Source: Qipengyuania huizhouensis
GTDB taxonomy: Bacteria; Pseudomonadota; Alphaproteobacteria; Sphingomonadales; Sphingomonadaceae
NCBI RefSeq assembly: GCF_019711635.1
Contig: NZ_JAIGNT010000004.1
Span: 62,001 to 126,000, forward strand
Length of the DNA: 64,000 nucleotides
Direction: 5' to 3'
In this document: positions 56,105-64,000 of the stretch, in pieces
Layout: every line of letters begins with the position of its first letter
How positions within the stretch are numbered: the first letter of the stretch is position 1
The notes under the pieces: model-generated
Seen by the model: only the letters and a program-made list of their open reading frames with translations
Told to the model about the DNA's origin: nothing
The model's database searches: none
Translations under genes and position numbers: made by a program

Positions 56105-57303
56105 AATTCGGGATCGATCGCCTCATCACTGAAGACGAATTGCGTGCGCCCCTTGAAGGCAAACGCGTTTCGCTTGTCGCCCATCCAGCCTCGGTCACTG
56201 CTCAGCTCGAGCATTCGCTCGATGCGCTAATAGGCCGCGGGATCAACGTGACCTCTGCTTTCGGTCCGCAGCACGGCCTGAAGGGCGACAAGCAGGACAA
56301 CATGGTCGAGACTGCGGATGAGACCGATCCGCGATATGGCATTCCCATCTTCAGCCTTTACGGCGAAGTGCGCCGGCCGACTGGCCAGATGATGTCGACC
56401 GCCGATGTCTTCCTTTTCGACCTTCAGGATCTTGGCTGTCGGATCTATACCTTTGTCACAACGCTGCTCTATCTGCTTGAGGAAGCTGCGAAAACGGGCA
56501 AGTCGGTCTGGGTGTTGGATAGGCCCAACCCGGCGGGAGGCCCCGTCGAAGGCACACTGCTTCTCCCCGGACAGGAAAGCTTCGTTGGCGCTGCGTCCAT
56601 GACGATGCGCCACGGCATGACGATGGGAGAGATGGGCCACTGGTTCGTCGAGCATTTCAAGCTCGATGTCGATTACCGCGTCATAGAGATGGAAGGCTGG
56701 AAACCGGGCAAGGCGCCCGGCTTTGGCTGGCCCGACAACCGCGTGTGGATCAATCCGAGTCCCAACGCAGCAAATCTGAACATGGCTCGAGCCTATGCCG
56801 GTACGGTCATGCTCGAAGGCACGACGCTGAGCGAGGGCAGGGGGACGACCCGGCCACTCGAAGTGCTTTTCGGTGCGCCCGATATCGATGCCCATGCCGT
56901 GCTGGAGGAGATGAAGCGCGTTTCGCCCATGTGGCTGCGTGGATGCCGCCTACGCGAATGCTGGTTCGAACCGACCTTCCACAAGCACGCAGGCAACCTA
57001 TGCAATGGCTTGATGATACACGCTGAAGCGCCGTTTTACGATCATCACGAATTCAAGCCTTGGCGCTTGCAGGCGCTGGCCTTCAAGGCGATCCGCACCC
57101 TATATCCGGATTACGAACTCTGGCGCGATTTCCCTTACGAGTACGAGTTTGATCGCCTTGCCATCGATGTGATCAACGGCGGTCCAGTCTTGCGCGAATG
57201 GGTCGACGATACCGAGGCCGAACCGGGCGATCTTGAAGAGATTGCCGGAACCGATGAGGAAAGCTGGCGCGAAACAATCGCGCCGCATCTGATCTACAGT
57301 TGA
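56101..57303 (+). CDS. DUF1343 (NamZ-like) putative exo-beta-N-acetylmuramidase
   Basis: A 400-residue protein of the DUF1343/YbbC family; characterised NamZ members cleave terminal MurNAc from peptidoglycan fragments. Conserved stretches: GKRVSLVAHPASV, SAFGPQHGLKGDKQDNM, FSLYGEVRRPTGQMMSTADVFLFDLQDLGCRIYTFVTTL, VLDRPNPAGG and TLSEGRGTTRPLEVLFGAPD. No signal peptide is seen in this reading, so it may act on imported muropeptides in the cytosol. Coupled with the upstream DOMON-like gene. Confidence 0.86.
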   Translation: MKFGIDRLITEDELRAPLEGKRVSLVAHPASVTAQLEHSLDALIGRGINVTSAFGPQHGLKGDKQDNMVETADETDPRYGIPIFSLYGEVRRPTGQMMSTADVFLFDLQDLGCRIYTFVTTLLYLLEEAAKTGKSVWVLDRPNPAGGPVEGTLLLPGQESFVGAASMTMRHGMTMGEMGHWFVEHFKLDVDYRVIEMEGWKPGKAPGFGWPDNRVWINPSPNAANLNMARAYAGTVMLEGTTLSEGRGTTRPLEVLFGAPDIDAHAVLEEMKRVSPMWLRGCRLRECWFEPTFHKHAGNLCNGLMIHAEAPFYDHHEFKPWRLQALAFKAIRTLYPDYELWRDFPYEYEFDRLAIDVINGGPVLREWVDDTEAEPGDLEEIAGTDEESWRETIAPHLIYS

Positions 57304-57332
57304 CCCCCTATCGAGTGGGATCCGACTGCCTC

Positions 57333-58514
57333 TCAGCCTTGTTTTCGGCTGAGTTCGCGCATCGCATCGTCCAATCCGTCTAGTGTGAGGGGATACATCC
57401 GATCGTTGACGAGGTGCTTCATCACCTTGGTCGATTGCGAATAACCCCACTGTTTTTCCGGCACGGGATTGAGCCATACAGTTGCCGGATAGGTGTTTGT
57501 CACCCGCTGCATCCAGGCGGCGCCGGCTTCTTCGTTCATGTGTTCGACGCTGCCACCGGGATGGGTAATCTCGTAGGGGCTCATCGCGGCATCGCCGACG
57601 AAGACGACCTTGTAGTCGTGTCCGTACTTGTGGAGTATATCCCAGGTCTTGGTACGTTCTTGCCACCTGCGTCGGTTGTCCTTCCAGACGCCTTCGTAAA
57701 GGCAATTGTGGAAGTAGAAGAATTCGAGGTTCTTGAACTCGCTCGTAGCGGCGCTGAAAAGCTCCTCGGTAATCTTGACGAAAGGATCCATCGATCCTCC
57801 GACATCGAGGAAAAGCAGGAGCTTCACCGCATTATGCCGTTCTGGCCGCATGCGGATGTCGAGCCATCCCTGCTTGGCCGTGCCCTCGATCGTCGCATCG
57901 AGATCCAACTCGTCCGCCGCACCTTCGCGGGCGAAGCGGCGTAGGCGGCGCAGCGCCATCTTGATATTGCGCGTGCCCAGTTCCTTGGTGTTGTCGAGGT
58001 TTTTGAACTCTCGCTTGTCCCACACTTTGATCGCGCGCTTGTGCTTGCTTTCGCCCCCGATACGCACACCCTCGGGGTTATAGCCCGAATTGCCGAAGGG
58101 TGAGGTGCCTCCGGTGCCGATCCACTTATTGCCGCCCTGGTGACGCTCGTGTTGTTCTTCCAGCCGCTTCTTAAGCGTCTCCATGATTTCGTCCCAGTCT
58201 CCCAGGCTCTTGATCTTTTCCATCTCCTCTTCGGAAAGGAATTTCTCGGCGACTGCCTTCAGCCAGTCTTCCGGAATATCCACCGGATTCTGGCCGTAAT
58301 CGGTCATGATTCCCTTGAAGACCTTGGAGAAAACCTGGTCGAACCGGTCGAGAAGGCCTTCATCCTTCACGAACGTCGCGCGGCTCAGATAATAGAAGCT
58401 TTCCGGGGATTGCCCGATCACTTCCCTGTCGAGCGCCTCGAGCAGGGTAAGGTGCTCCTTGAAACTCGCGGGAATGCCTGCTGCGCGCAGCTCGTCGACG
58501 AAATTGAAGAACAT
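57333..58514 (-). CDS. VWA (CoxE-like) protein, MoxR partner
   Basis: A 393-residue CoxE/DUF58-like protein. The N-terminal helical part (FVDELRAAGIPASFKEHLTLLEALDREVIG) is typical of VWA partners of MoxR ATPases. The C-terminal VWA domain has the metal site DVGGSMDPF, where the first MIDAS serine is replaced by glycine; VVFVGDAAMSPYEI follows. Such pairs act as chaperones for metal-cofactor or enzyme assembly. Its MoxR partner lies on the same strand at 61441, with two plus-strand genes between. Confidence 0.88.
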   Translation of the reverse strand: MFFNFVDELRAAGIPASFKEHLTLLEALDREVIGQSPESFYYLSRATFVKDEGLLDRFDQVFSKVFKGIMTDYGQNPVDIPEDWLKAVAEKFLSEEEMEKIKSLGDWDEIMETLKKRLEEQHERHQGGNKWIGTGGTSPFGNSGYNPEGVRIGGESKHKRAIKVWDKREFKNLDNTKELGTRNIKMALRRLRRFAREGAADELDLDATIEGTAKQGWLDIRMRPERHNAVKLLLFLDVGGSMDPFVKITEELFSAATSEFKNLEFFYFHNCLYEGVWKDNRRRWQERTKTWDILHKYGHDYKVVFVGDAAMSPYEITHPGGSVEHMNEEAGAAWMQRVTNTYPATVWLNPVPEKQWGYSQSTKVMKHLVNDRMYPLTLDGLDDAMRELSRKQG

Positions 58515-58589
58515 CGTTCTTTCCTAACCCGCACATCGCCGACGCGCCAGCCCCCGCCAGCCACCAATTCTTCGAATGTGCAGTTAGAC

Positions 58590-58605
58590 TTAACGCTCCC
58601 CTAAC
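58590..58605. promoter_or_regulatory. CtrA-like half-site pair upstream of the chemoreceptor gene
   Basis: TTAA-N7-CTAAC differs at one position from the CtrA motif TTAA-N7-TTAAC. It lies 52 bases before the chemoreceptor ATG. CtrA controls chemotaxis genes in many alphaproteobacteria, but with one mismatch the call is weak. Confidence 0.3.
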
Positions 58606-58656
58606 CATTCGCCCCTAGAGTGCAGGGCGAACATTCCAAAACAGGGGTCACGACAG

Positions 58657-60057
58657 ATGGAAGTGAGCGCAATCGATGCACGGGGAGCATCGGCCCTCGA
58701 CCGCATTCCGGAAGCCTGCGGCAAGGTCACAGTCGGGTGCTCCGATGTCGCCGGTATCGTCCAGGCGGTTCTCGACAGTTCGGGTGTCCTGCGGGCAGAG
58801 CACATCGAGCTTCAGGGAACGGTCAAGGAGCTCGAAGCCGATCAGCGCAAGGTTTCCGAGGCCAGCGACGAGGCGCGACTGCTTTCGGCGCGGGCGATCG
58901 AGCGGCTCAACATGGGCACCAGTCAGATCCAGTCCTCGCTTCAGCAAATTACCAATCTGCTCGATCTCGTGGAAACGCTTGCCACCCATGTCACCGGTTT
59001 CGCTGCTGCGATGGATCAGGTGAAGCGATGCTCGCAGGATATCGAGCAGATCGCGGAGACGACCAACATCCTCGCGCTCAACGCCACTATCGAGGCTATG
59101 CGTGCGGGTGATGCGGGGCGTACCTTTGCGGTAGTTGCCAATGAGGTGAAGACCCTCGCCGGCGAGACACGCAAGGCGACCGACGAGATCAGCGACGTCA
59201 TCGAAACGCTGGGAAGCGAAGCGGCAACCGTCATCGAAAGGATCGAAGCGGGTGCCAAGGCATCCAATGAAGCGAAGACTTCGGTTGCCAGCATCGACGC
59301 AACTATTTCTGGCGTTAGCCAGTTGGTCGAGGAAGTCGACCAGCAGAACGACCAGATTACTCGCGCCACCGGTATGATGACCGAACACGTCGACCGGGTA
59401 TCCAGTGTGATCGATAGCTTCGACCGGGCTGCCAATGAAAACGAGCACCGGCTTGAAACCGCGCACGAGCGGATCGAGGAGCTCGAACTGACCGCCAGCG
59501 AAATGTTCGACCAGATCGTGAAGGCCGGCCTATCTCCGCAGGACAGTCAGATGGTTGAAAAAGCGCAGCACTTCGCTGCCGAAGTCATCGCGACCGCGGA
59601 AAAAGCCATTAACAGCGGCTCGCTGAGCATGGACCAGTTGTTCGACGACAACTACCGGCTCCTCGAAGGCACCAACCCGAAGCAGTATCGCACGGCGCTG
59701 AGCGATTGGGCCGATGCCCACTGGCGCCCGATCAACGACCGGGTCGTAGGCGAGGGTGGTCCGATCATGATGTGTTCGCAGGCCGACATGAAAGGCTTCC
59801 TGCCCACGCACATCACCGACCGGTGTCGCAAGCCGACCGGCGATCTGACACATGATACCACCTACTGCCGCAACGGGCGGATCATGCTCTACGCGATCGA
59901 CAAGAAAGCGAAGCAGCAGAACGATGCCTATATGATGGCCGTCTATCGCCAGGAAGGCGACGGGAAGAATTATGTCGTCGTTCGCAACGTCTATGTGCCA
60001 ATCGTAATCAACGGTCGCCGCTGGGGTGATTTCGAACTGGCGTATAGCTTCCGTTGA
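58657..60057 (+). CDS. Soluble methyl-accepting chemotaxis protein
   Basis: A 466-residue chemoreceptor without signal peptide or membrane helix, so cytosolic. The signalling hairpin tip is IAETTNILALNATIEAMRAGDAGRTFAVVANEVKTLAGETRKATDEI near residues 130-180. Coiled coils flank it. The C-terminal region (GFLPTHITDRCRKPTGDLTHD, CRNGRIM, VVVRNVYVPIVINGRRWGDFELAYSF) matches the sensory domain found at the end of many alphaproteobacterial soluble receptors. AGGGG precedes the ATG. No che genes lie nearby. Confidence 0.88.
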   Translation: MEVSAIDARGASALDRIPEACGKVTVGCSDVAGIVQAVLDSSGVLRAEHIELQGTVKELEADQRKVSEASDEARLLSARAIERLNMGTSQIQSSLQQITNLLDLVETLATHVTGFAAAMDQVKRCSQDIEQIAETTNILALNATIEAMRAGDAGRTFAVVANEVKTLAGETRKATDEISDVIETLGSEAATVIERIEAGAKASNEAKTSVASIDATISGVSQLVEEVDQQNDQITRATGMMTEHVDRVSSVIDSFDRAANENEHRLETAHERIEELELTASEMFDQIVKAGLSPQDSQMVEKAQHFAAEVIATAEKAINSGSLSMDQLFDDNYRLLEGTNPKQYRTALSDWADAHWRPINDRVVGEGGPIMMCSQADMKGFLPTHITDRCRKPTGDLTHDTTYCRNGRIMLYAIDKKAKQQNDAYMMAVYRQEGDGKNYVVVRNVYVPIVINGRRWGDFELAYSFR

Positions 60058-60097
60058 TCAGAGCGGTGCTTTTCGAAATGAGCTGACAGCGCAACTT

Positions 60098-60112
60098 GTT
60101 CTCAATATGTTC
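60098..60112 (+). promoter_or_regulatory. SOS box (alphaproteobacterial LexA site)
   Basis: GTTC-TCAATAT-GTTC is an exact GTTC-N7-GTTC direct repeat, the LexA motif of alphaproteobacteria. It lies 38 bases before the Y-family polymerase ATG, where a repressor would overlap the promoter. Confidence 0.75.
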
Positions 60113-60150
60113 TCATCGCGAGCGATTCGCGAAGGAGGACGATTGCGACA

Positions 60151-61434
60151 ATGTTTGCCCGTACCGGGCCGCACGAATTGCGGTACCTGTTCATCGACTT
60201 CAATGCCTATTTTGCGAGTGTCGAACAGCATGACGAGCCTGCGTTGCGCGGCAGACCAGTCATCGTCACGCCGCTGAAGTCCGAGTATAGCGGTGCAATT
60301 GCGGCCAGTTACGAAGCCAAGGCATTGGGTATTTCCCGCGGCACTTCGGTGGCCGAGGCACGCCGTCTCTGTCCAGACATAGCCGTGCGTCCGGCACGCC
60401 ATGATCGCTATGTCGCGATCCACAAAGAGCTGATGGTGGAAATCGAACGGCACATCCCGGTCGAACAAGTTTGCTCGATCGACGAATGCTTGTGCGAGCT
60501 GGACCGGACCGAGACGACGAGACTTGCTGCAGAGGCAAAGGCACGGGATATCAAGCGCGGGATCGCGCGCAATATCGGTCCGATGCTGAAGGCTTCCATC
60601 GGCCTGTCGACAAGCCCGCTCCTTGCCAAGCTCGCCAGCGAACTGGTCAAGCCGGATGGGCTGACACTGATCGACAATTCCATGCTGCCCGACGCGCTGG
60701 TGGATTTACCGCTGCGTGCCATTCCCGGTATCGGGGAAGGCGTCGAGACACGTCTCGCCCGAGCGGGAGTGAACGATTTCACGGGTCTGTGGAAGCTTCA
60801 GCCAAAACAGGCGCGCGCGCTATGGGGTTCGGTCGAAGGAGAGCGCTTTTATTACGGCCTGCATGGATACGACATTCGACGCGAGACGCCTGCCGCAAAA
60901 CGGATGATCGGTCATAGTCGCGTCCTTTCGGGCGAATACCGACGGTCCGACGGTGCGCGGATCGTCGCCCGCGCGCTGATCCTCAAGGCGGCGAGCAGGT
61001 TGCGATATTACGACCTCCACGCAGGCGCCATGCATTTCACCGCCAAGCTCGCAAGCGGGATCGCGCTTGGCCATGAGGCTGTTTTCCGTCCAACGCAGAA
61101 TAGCTGGCGTTTTCTGCGCGAACTTGACGCATTCTGGCCGCAAATAATGGATGTTGTGCGCAGTAGCGATGGCGCGAACGCGGAGCTCAAGCTGGTATCA
61201 TGCTATCTTCACGATTTACGCGCGGAACCGCCGCCGCTCGACCTGTTTGTCTCGCGCGAAGAAGATGCCCGCGATGCCCGCCAGGCTGCGCTATGGTGCT
61301 GCATCGACGACCTCAACCGCCGCTATCGCAAACAAGCCGTGGTCCTGAGTTCACAATATGGACTCGATCTCAACTATCTCGGCGTGAAAATTGCCTTCAG
61401 CCGCGTGCCTGAGGCGGCGGAGTTTGAATGTTGA
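60151..61434 (+). CDS. Y-family translesion DNA polymerase (DinB/UmuC type)
   Basis: Error-prone polymerase of 427 residues for lesion bypass. Catalytic motifs are intact: LFIDFNAYFASVEQ with first metal Asp16, IAASYEAKALGISRGTSVAEARRLCP, and CSIDECLCEL with the Asp-Glu pair near residue 110. Helix-hairpin-helix region PLRAIPGIGEGVETRLARAGV and a little-finger domain follow. It cannot be placed confidently as DinB or UmuC. The SOS box upstream indicates LexA control. The gene ends 6 bases from the convergent moxR. Confidence 0.9.
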   Translation: MFARTGPHELRYLFIDFNAYFASVEQHDEPALRGRPVIVTPLKSEYSGAIAASYEAKALGISRGTSVAEARRLCPDIAVRPARHDRYVAIHKELMVEIERHIPVEQVCSIDECLCELDRTETTRLAAEAKARDIKRGIARNIGPMLKASIGLSTSPLLAKLASELVKPDGLTLIDNSMLPDALVDLPLRAIPGIGEGVETRLARAGVNDFTGLWKLQPKQARALWGSVEGERFYYGLHGYDIRRETPAAKRMIGHSRVLSGEYRRSDGARIVARALILKAASRLRYYDLHAGAMHFTAKLASGIALGHEAVFRPTQNSWRFLRELDAFWPQIMDVVRSSDGANAELKLVSCYLHDLRAEPPPLDLFVSREEDARDARQAALWCCIDDLNRRYRKQAVVLSSQYGLDLNYLGVKIAFSRVPEAAEFEC

Positions 61435-61440
61435 TCGGCC

Positions 61441-62295
61441 TCAGGTCTGACGCCGGGCCATGAAGGCAAGCCGCTCGAACATCATCACGTCCTGCTCGTT
61501 CTTCAGCAATGCACCATGGAGTGGCGGGATGGCGCTGTTCGGATTGCTGTCCTGCAAGACTTCCAGCGGCATGTCCTCGTTCAGCAGTAGCTTGAGCCAG
61601 TCGAGTAGTTCACTGGTCGAAGGCTTTTTCTTGAGGCCGGGTACGTCGCGAAGTTCGTAGAAGATTTCCATCGCCTTGCTGACGAGGTTCTTCTGGATAC
61701 CGGGGAAGTGGACCTCGATGATGTCACGCATCGTCTCGCGGTCTGGGAATTTGATGTAGTGGAAGAAACAGCGGCGCAGGAAAGCGTCGGGCAGCTCTTT
61801 CTCGTTGTTCGAGGTGATGACCACGATAGGCCGTTCTTTCGCCTCGATCCGCGTATGCGTCTCGTAGACATCGAAACTCATGCGGTCGAGCTCCTGCAGG
61901 AGGTCGTTAGGAAACTCGATGTCGGCCTTGTCGATCTCGTCGATCAATAGGACTGGCAGCTCGGGTGAAGTAAAGGCCTCCCACAGCTTGCCTTTCTTGA
62001 TGTAATTCGAAATGTCGTGAACACGCTCGTCACCAAGCTGGCCGTCGCGCAAGCGAGCTACCGCGTCATATTCATAGAGGCCTTGCTGCGCCTTTGTCGT
62101 CGATTTGACGTTCCATTCGATCAGCGGAGCATCTAACGCTTTCGAAATTTCATGAGCCAGTACGGTCTTGCCCGTCCCCGGCTCCCCTTTGACCAATAGC
62201 GGACGACGAAGCGTAACGGCTGCATTGACGGCGACTTTCAGGTCTTCGGTGGCGATATAGGACTGCGTACCTTCGAAGCGGGTCGTTTCGGACAT
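61441..62295 (-). CDS. MoxR-family AAA ATPase
   Basis: A 284-residue AAA+ ATPase of the MoxR class. Walker A is [15 protein letters not shown], Walker [13 protein letters not shown]. Sensor 1 is in [30 protein letters not shown]-terminal lid domain with [16 protein letters not shown] follows. MoxR proteins work with a VWA partner in cofactor insertion or protein maturation. The probable partner is the CoxE-like gene at 57333, same strand, 2.9 kb downstream. Divergent from the hydrolase-OsmC gene. Confidence 0.93.
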   Translation of the reverse strand: MSETTRFEGTQSYIATEDLKVAVNAAVTLRRPLLVKGEPGTGKTVLAHEISKALDAPLIEWNVKSTTKAQQGLYEYDAVARLRDGQLGDERVHDISNYIKKGKLWEAFTSPELPVLLIDEIDKADIEFPNDLLQELDRMSFDVYETHTRIEAKERPIVVITSNNEKELPDAFLRRCFFHYIKFPDRETMRDIIEVHFPGIQKNLVSKAMEIFYELRDVPGLKKKPSTSELLDWLKLLLNEDMPLEVLQDSNPNSAIPPLHGALLKNEQDVMMFERLAFMARRQT

Positions 62296-62392
62296 CGGTT
62301 TTCCCTTGCAACTTTACGGATGCGTTAGGGCGCTGGCACTTCAAGGGCAAGGGGGCGTTGTAGTGACAAGGCCAAGGAACGACGGAGGGATC

Positions 62393-63613
62393 ATGCCGAC
62401 GGAAAATATCACGATTACCACGGATGCGGGACACGACCTGACCGGTTCGCTTGAGCTTCCTACCGGACTGGTGCGAGGGGCTGCCCTTTTCGCCCATTGC
62501 TTCACCTGCACGAAGAACAGCAAAGCGGCAGTTGCCGTGGCAAGAGAGCTGGCTGGCCAGGGCATCGCCTGCTTGCGCTTCGACTTCACGGGGCTTGGAG
62601 GGAGTGGCGGCGATTTCGGAAGAGCGGGCTTTGCCGTCGACGTGTCAGATCTGGTGGCAGCCGCCCAGGAACTGATCGACAGATTCCCTCAGCCAATCCT
62701 GCTTGTGGGACACAGCCTCGGCGGTGCGGCAGTCCTTGCTGCTGCGGACGAACTCGGCTTCGACAAGGTCGCGGCGATTGCAACCATTGGGGCACCATCG
62801 GATGTGCCTCATGTCCTATCGAATATCGATGGTGATCTCGAAAGGATACGCGACAAGGGTGAGGGCGTGGTGAAAATTGGCGGCCGCGAATTTACTTTGG
62901 GCCGCGAGTTTATTGAAAAGGTCGAAAATACGGACCTGCTGGCCGAAGTCGGTCGCTTACGGAAGCCGCTCCTGTTTCTCCATTCCCCGACAGACGACAT
63001 CGTCGGTATCGAACACGCTAGTGCACTGTTCCAGGCGGCCCGGCATCCGAAGAGCTTCATCAGCCTGGAAGGCGCAGACCATCTCCTCTTGAAAGAGCAA
63101 GACGCGAAATTCGCCGCGAGCGTCATCGCTGGCTGGGCCGGGCGCTATCTACCGCTTCGCGAGGACTGGCCGATGCCTGACAAAGGCGTGGTGACCTGTA
63201 TGGGTCATGGCAAATTCGGCACGGAAATCCACACGACCAGCCACCGGTTCATCGCCGACGAGCCGAAATCCTACGGTGGCGACGATACCGGCCCCACGCC
63301 ATACGATCTGTTGCTAGGCGCCTTGGGCGCGTGCACCTCGATGACCCTGGGGATGTACGCCGAGCGCAAGAAATGGCCGCTCGAGGGCGTTAAAATCAAT
63401 CTGGTTCACTCGAGCAATCATGCCAAGGATTGCGAAGAATGCTTGGCGGAAGAAGAGGGAATGCCGCATCAGCTCATTACCCGTGAAATCGTTCTTAGCG
63501 GGAATGATCTCTCCGAGGAGCAGCGGACACGTTTACTCGAAATTGCCGACAAATGCCCGGTTCACAAGACCCTGGAAGGTAGGATTTACGTAAAGACGCG
63601 GCTTGCCGAATAA
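62393..63613 (+). CDS. Alpha/beta hydrolase-OsmC fusion protein
   Basis: A 406-residue two-domain protein. Residues 1-255 are an alpha/beta hydrolase with oxyanion region [10 protein letters not shown], nucleophile elbow [12 protein letters not shown], acid in [11 protein letters not shown] and His in [11 protein letters not shown]. Residues 275-405 are an OsmC-like domain: the peroxidatic Cys lies in [26 protein letters not shown] and a second in [11 protein letters not shown]. The combination suggests ester or lipid-peroxide detoxification, which is inference. The ATG at 62393 follows GGAGGGA. Confidence 0.9.
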   Translation: MPTENITITTDAGHDLTGSLELPTGLVRGAALFAHCFTCTKNSKAAVAVARELAGQGIACLRFDFTGLGGSGGDFGRAGFAVDVSDLVAAAQELIDRFPQPILLVGHSLGGAAVLAAADELGFDKVAAIATIGAPSDVPHVLSNIDGDLERIRDKGEGVVKIGGREFTLGREFIEKVENTDLLAEVGRLRKPLLFLHSPTDDIVGIEHASALFQAARHPKSFISLEGADHLLLKEQDAKFAASVIAGWAGRYLPLREDWPMPDKGVVTCMGHGKFGTEIHTTSHRFIADEPKSYGGDDTGPTPYDLLLGALGACTSMTLGMYAERKKWPLEGVKINLVHSSNHAKDCEECLAEEEGMPHQLITREIVLSGNDLSEEQRTRLLEIADKCPVHKTLEGRIYVKTRLAE

Positions 63614-63659
63614 CTAATTATTTCGGGCATACCCATACGGCCCTTCCGGATCACGGGTG

Positions 63660-64000
63660 TCAGGCATCAATCATTTCTCGGTCGAACTCGCCTGCATTGT
63701 TCTGGATGAAATTGAAACGGTGTTCGGGATTGCGGCCCATGAGTTGATCGACCAGTTCCTTAACCACTGCACGTTGCTCGAATTCGGCAGGCAGCGTGAT
63801 GCGGATCAGGCTGCGCGTATCCGGGTCCATCGTGGTCTCGCGTAGTTGTTGAGGATTCATCTCGCCAAGACCCTTGAAGCGGCCGACGTCTACCTTCTTT
63901 CCCTTGAATACGGTTTCTTCGAGCTCCTTGCGATGTGCATCGTCACGCGCATAGCGGCTCTCCTTGCCTGATGTGAGACGGTAGAGCGGAGGCTGTGCGA
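63660..64000 (-). CDS. parE: DNA topoisomerase IV subunit B, C-terminal end (cut by window edge)
   Basis: The last 113 or so residues of a type IIA topoisomerase B subunit. QPPLYRLTSGKESRYARDD, VGRFKGLGEMNPQQLRETTMDP and the terminal LMGRNPEHRFNFIQNNAG are visible. They form the TOPRIM/C-terminal part that contacts ParC. PLYRL and the ending favour ParE over GyrB. The rest lies beyond the right edge, and no terminator is evident in the 46 bases before the OsmC-fusion stop. Confidence 0.9.
   Translation of the reverse strand, partial: AQPPLYRLTSGKESRYARDDAHRKELEETVFKGKKVDVGRFKGLGEMNPQQLRETTMDPDTRSLIRITLPAEFEQRAVVKELVDQLMGRNPEHRFNFIQNNAGEFDREMIDA

Overview
The window is chromosomal core DNA of an alphaproteobacterium, most likely a member of the Sphingomonadales/Erythrobacteraceae (Erythrobacter/Qipengyuania-like). 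This rests on the high GC content (low 60s % by eye, not computed), the protein flavours (DUF4170, a RibB with an N-terminal helix-turn-helix, GAF-EAL, an HWE histidine kinase with a lone receiver), an alphaproteobacterial SOS box and EcfG-type promoters. Genes are tightly packed with many ATGA/TGATG overlaps. I see no prophage, insertion sequence, rRNA operon or CRISPR array. There is one tRNA and one candidate non-coding RNA.

Layout. 1-4.2 kb: 5' part of glyA, rpiB, a GAF-EAL phosphodiesterase, and a receiver/HWE-kinase pair. 4.3-9.4 kb: the macromolecular-synthesis group rpoD-dnaG-lipoprotein-yqeY on the minus strand. 9.6-15.3 kb: carA, two unknown low-GC genes, carB, greA. 15.4-18.2 kb: GNAT, DUF4170 and a four-gene envelope/stress cluster (DUF883-like, YqjE-like and two small proteins) with two EcfG-type promoters. 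18.4-22.5 kb: eno, ribH-ribB, tRNA-Lys, a LuxR-type regulator with a divergent unknown gene. 23.2-29 kb: the rod-shape operon mreB-mreC-mreD-mrdA-rodA. 29.1-36.4 kb: mutL, lipoprotein, MaoC, DUF1206 (third EcfG-type promoter), a nucleotide pyrophosphatase-like lipoprotein, ychF, a Tat-exported SDR. 36.4-40.8 kb: pth, rplY, two tandem TraB/GumN lipoproteins, a membrane protein and an XRE regulator. 41-49.1 kb: glyQ-glyS, ppdK, a methyltransferase, comF, a candidate ncRNA, hisI. 49.2-55.5 kb: MerR/LiuR-like regulator and acyl-CoA dehydrogenase, cysK-MFS, PilZ, tyrS. 55.6-64 kb: DOMON-like plus DUF1343/NamZ-like, a VWA protein and its MoxR partner split by a chemoreceptor and an SOS-type Y-family polymerase, an alpha/beta hydrolase-OsmC fusion, and the 3' end of parE at the right edge.

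How the genes fit together. Most genes are housekeeping: translation (glyQS, tyrS, pth, rplY, tRNA-Lys), replication, repair and transcription (dnaG, rpoD, mutL, parE, greA), cell shape (mre/rod), and nucleotide, riboflavin, serine and cysteine metabolism. Three exact GGAAC-N16/17-CGTT motifs and the HWE kinase/receiver pair suggest that several accessory genes belong to the general stress response.

The most unusual signals are: a REP-like palindrome pair inserted in frame inside glyS with compensatory stem changes; two translationally coupled low-GC unknown genes wedged between carA and carB; a minus-strand UUCG-capped terminator ending an apparently unannotated structured RNA between comF and hisI; a 40-bp-period repeat array upstream of an XRE regulator; and nested palindromes in front of the helix-turn-helix-fused ribB.
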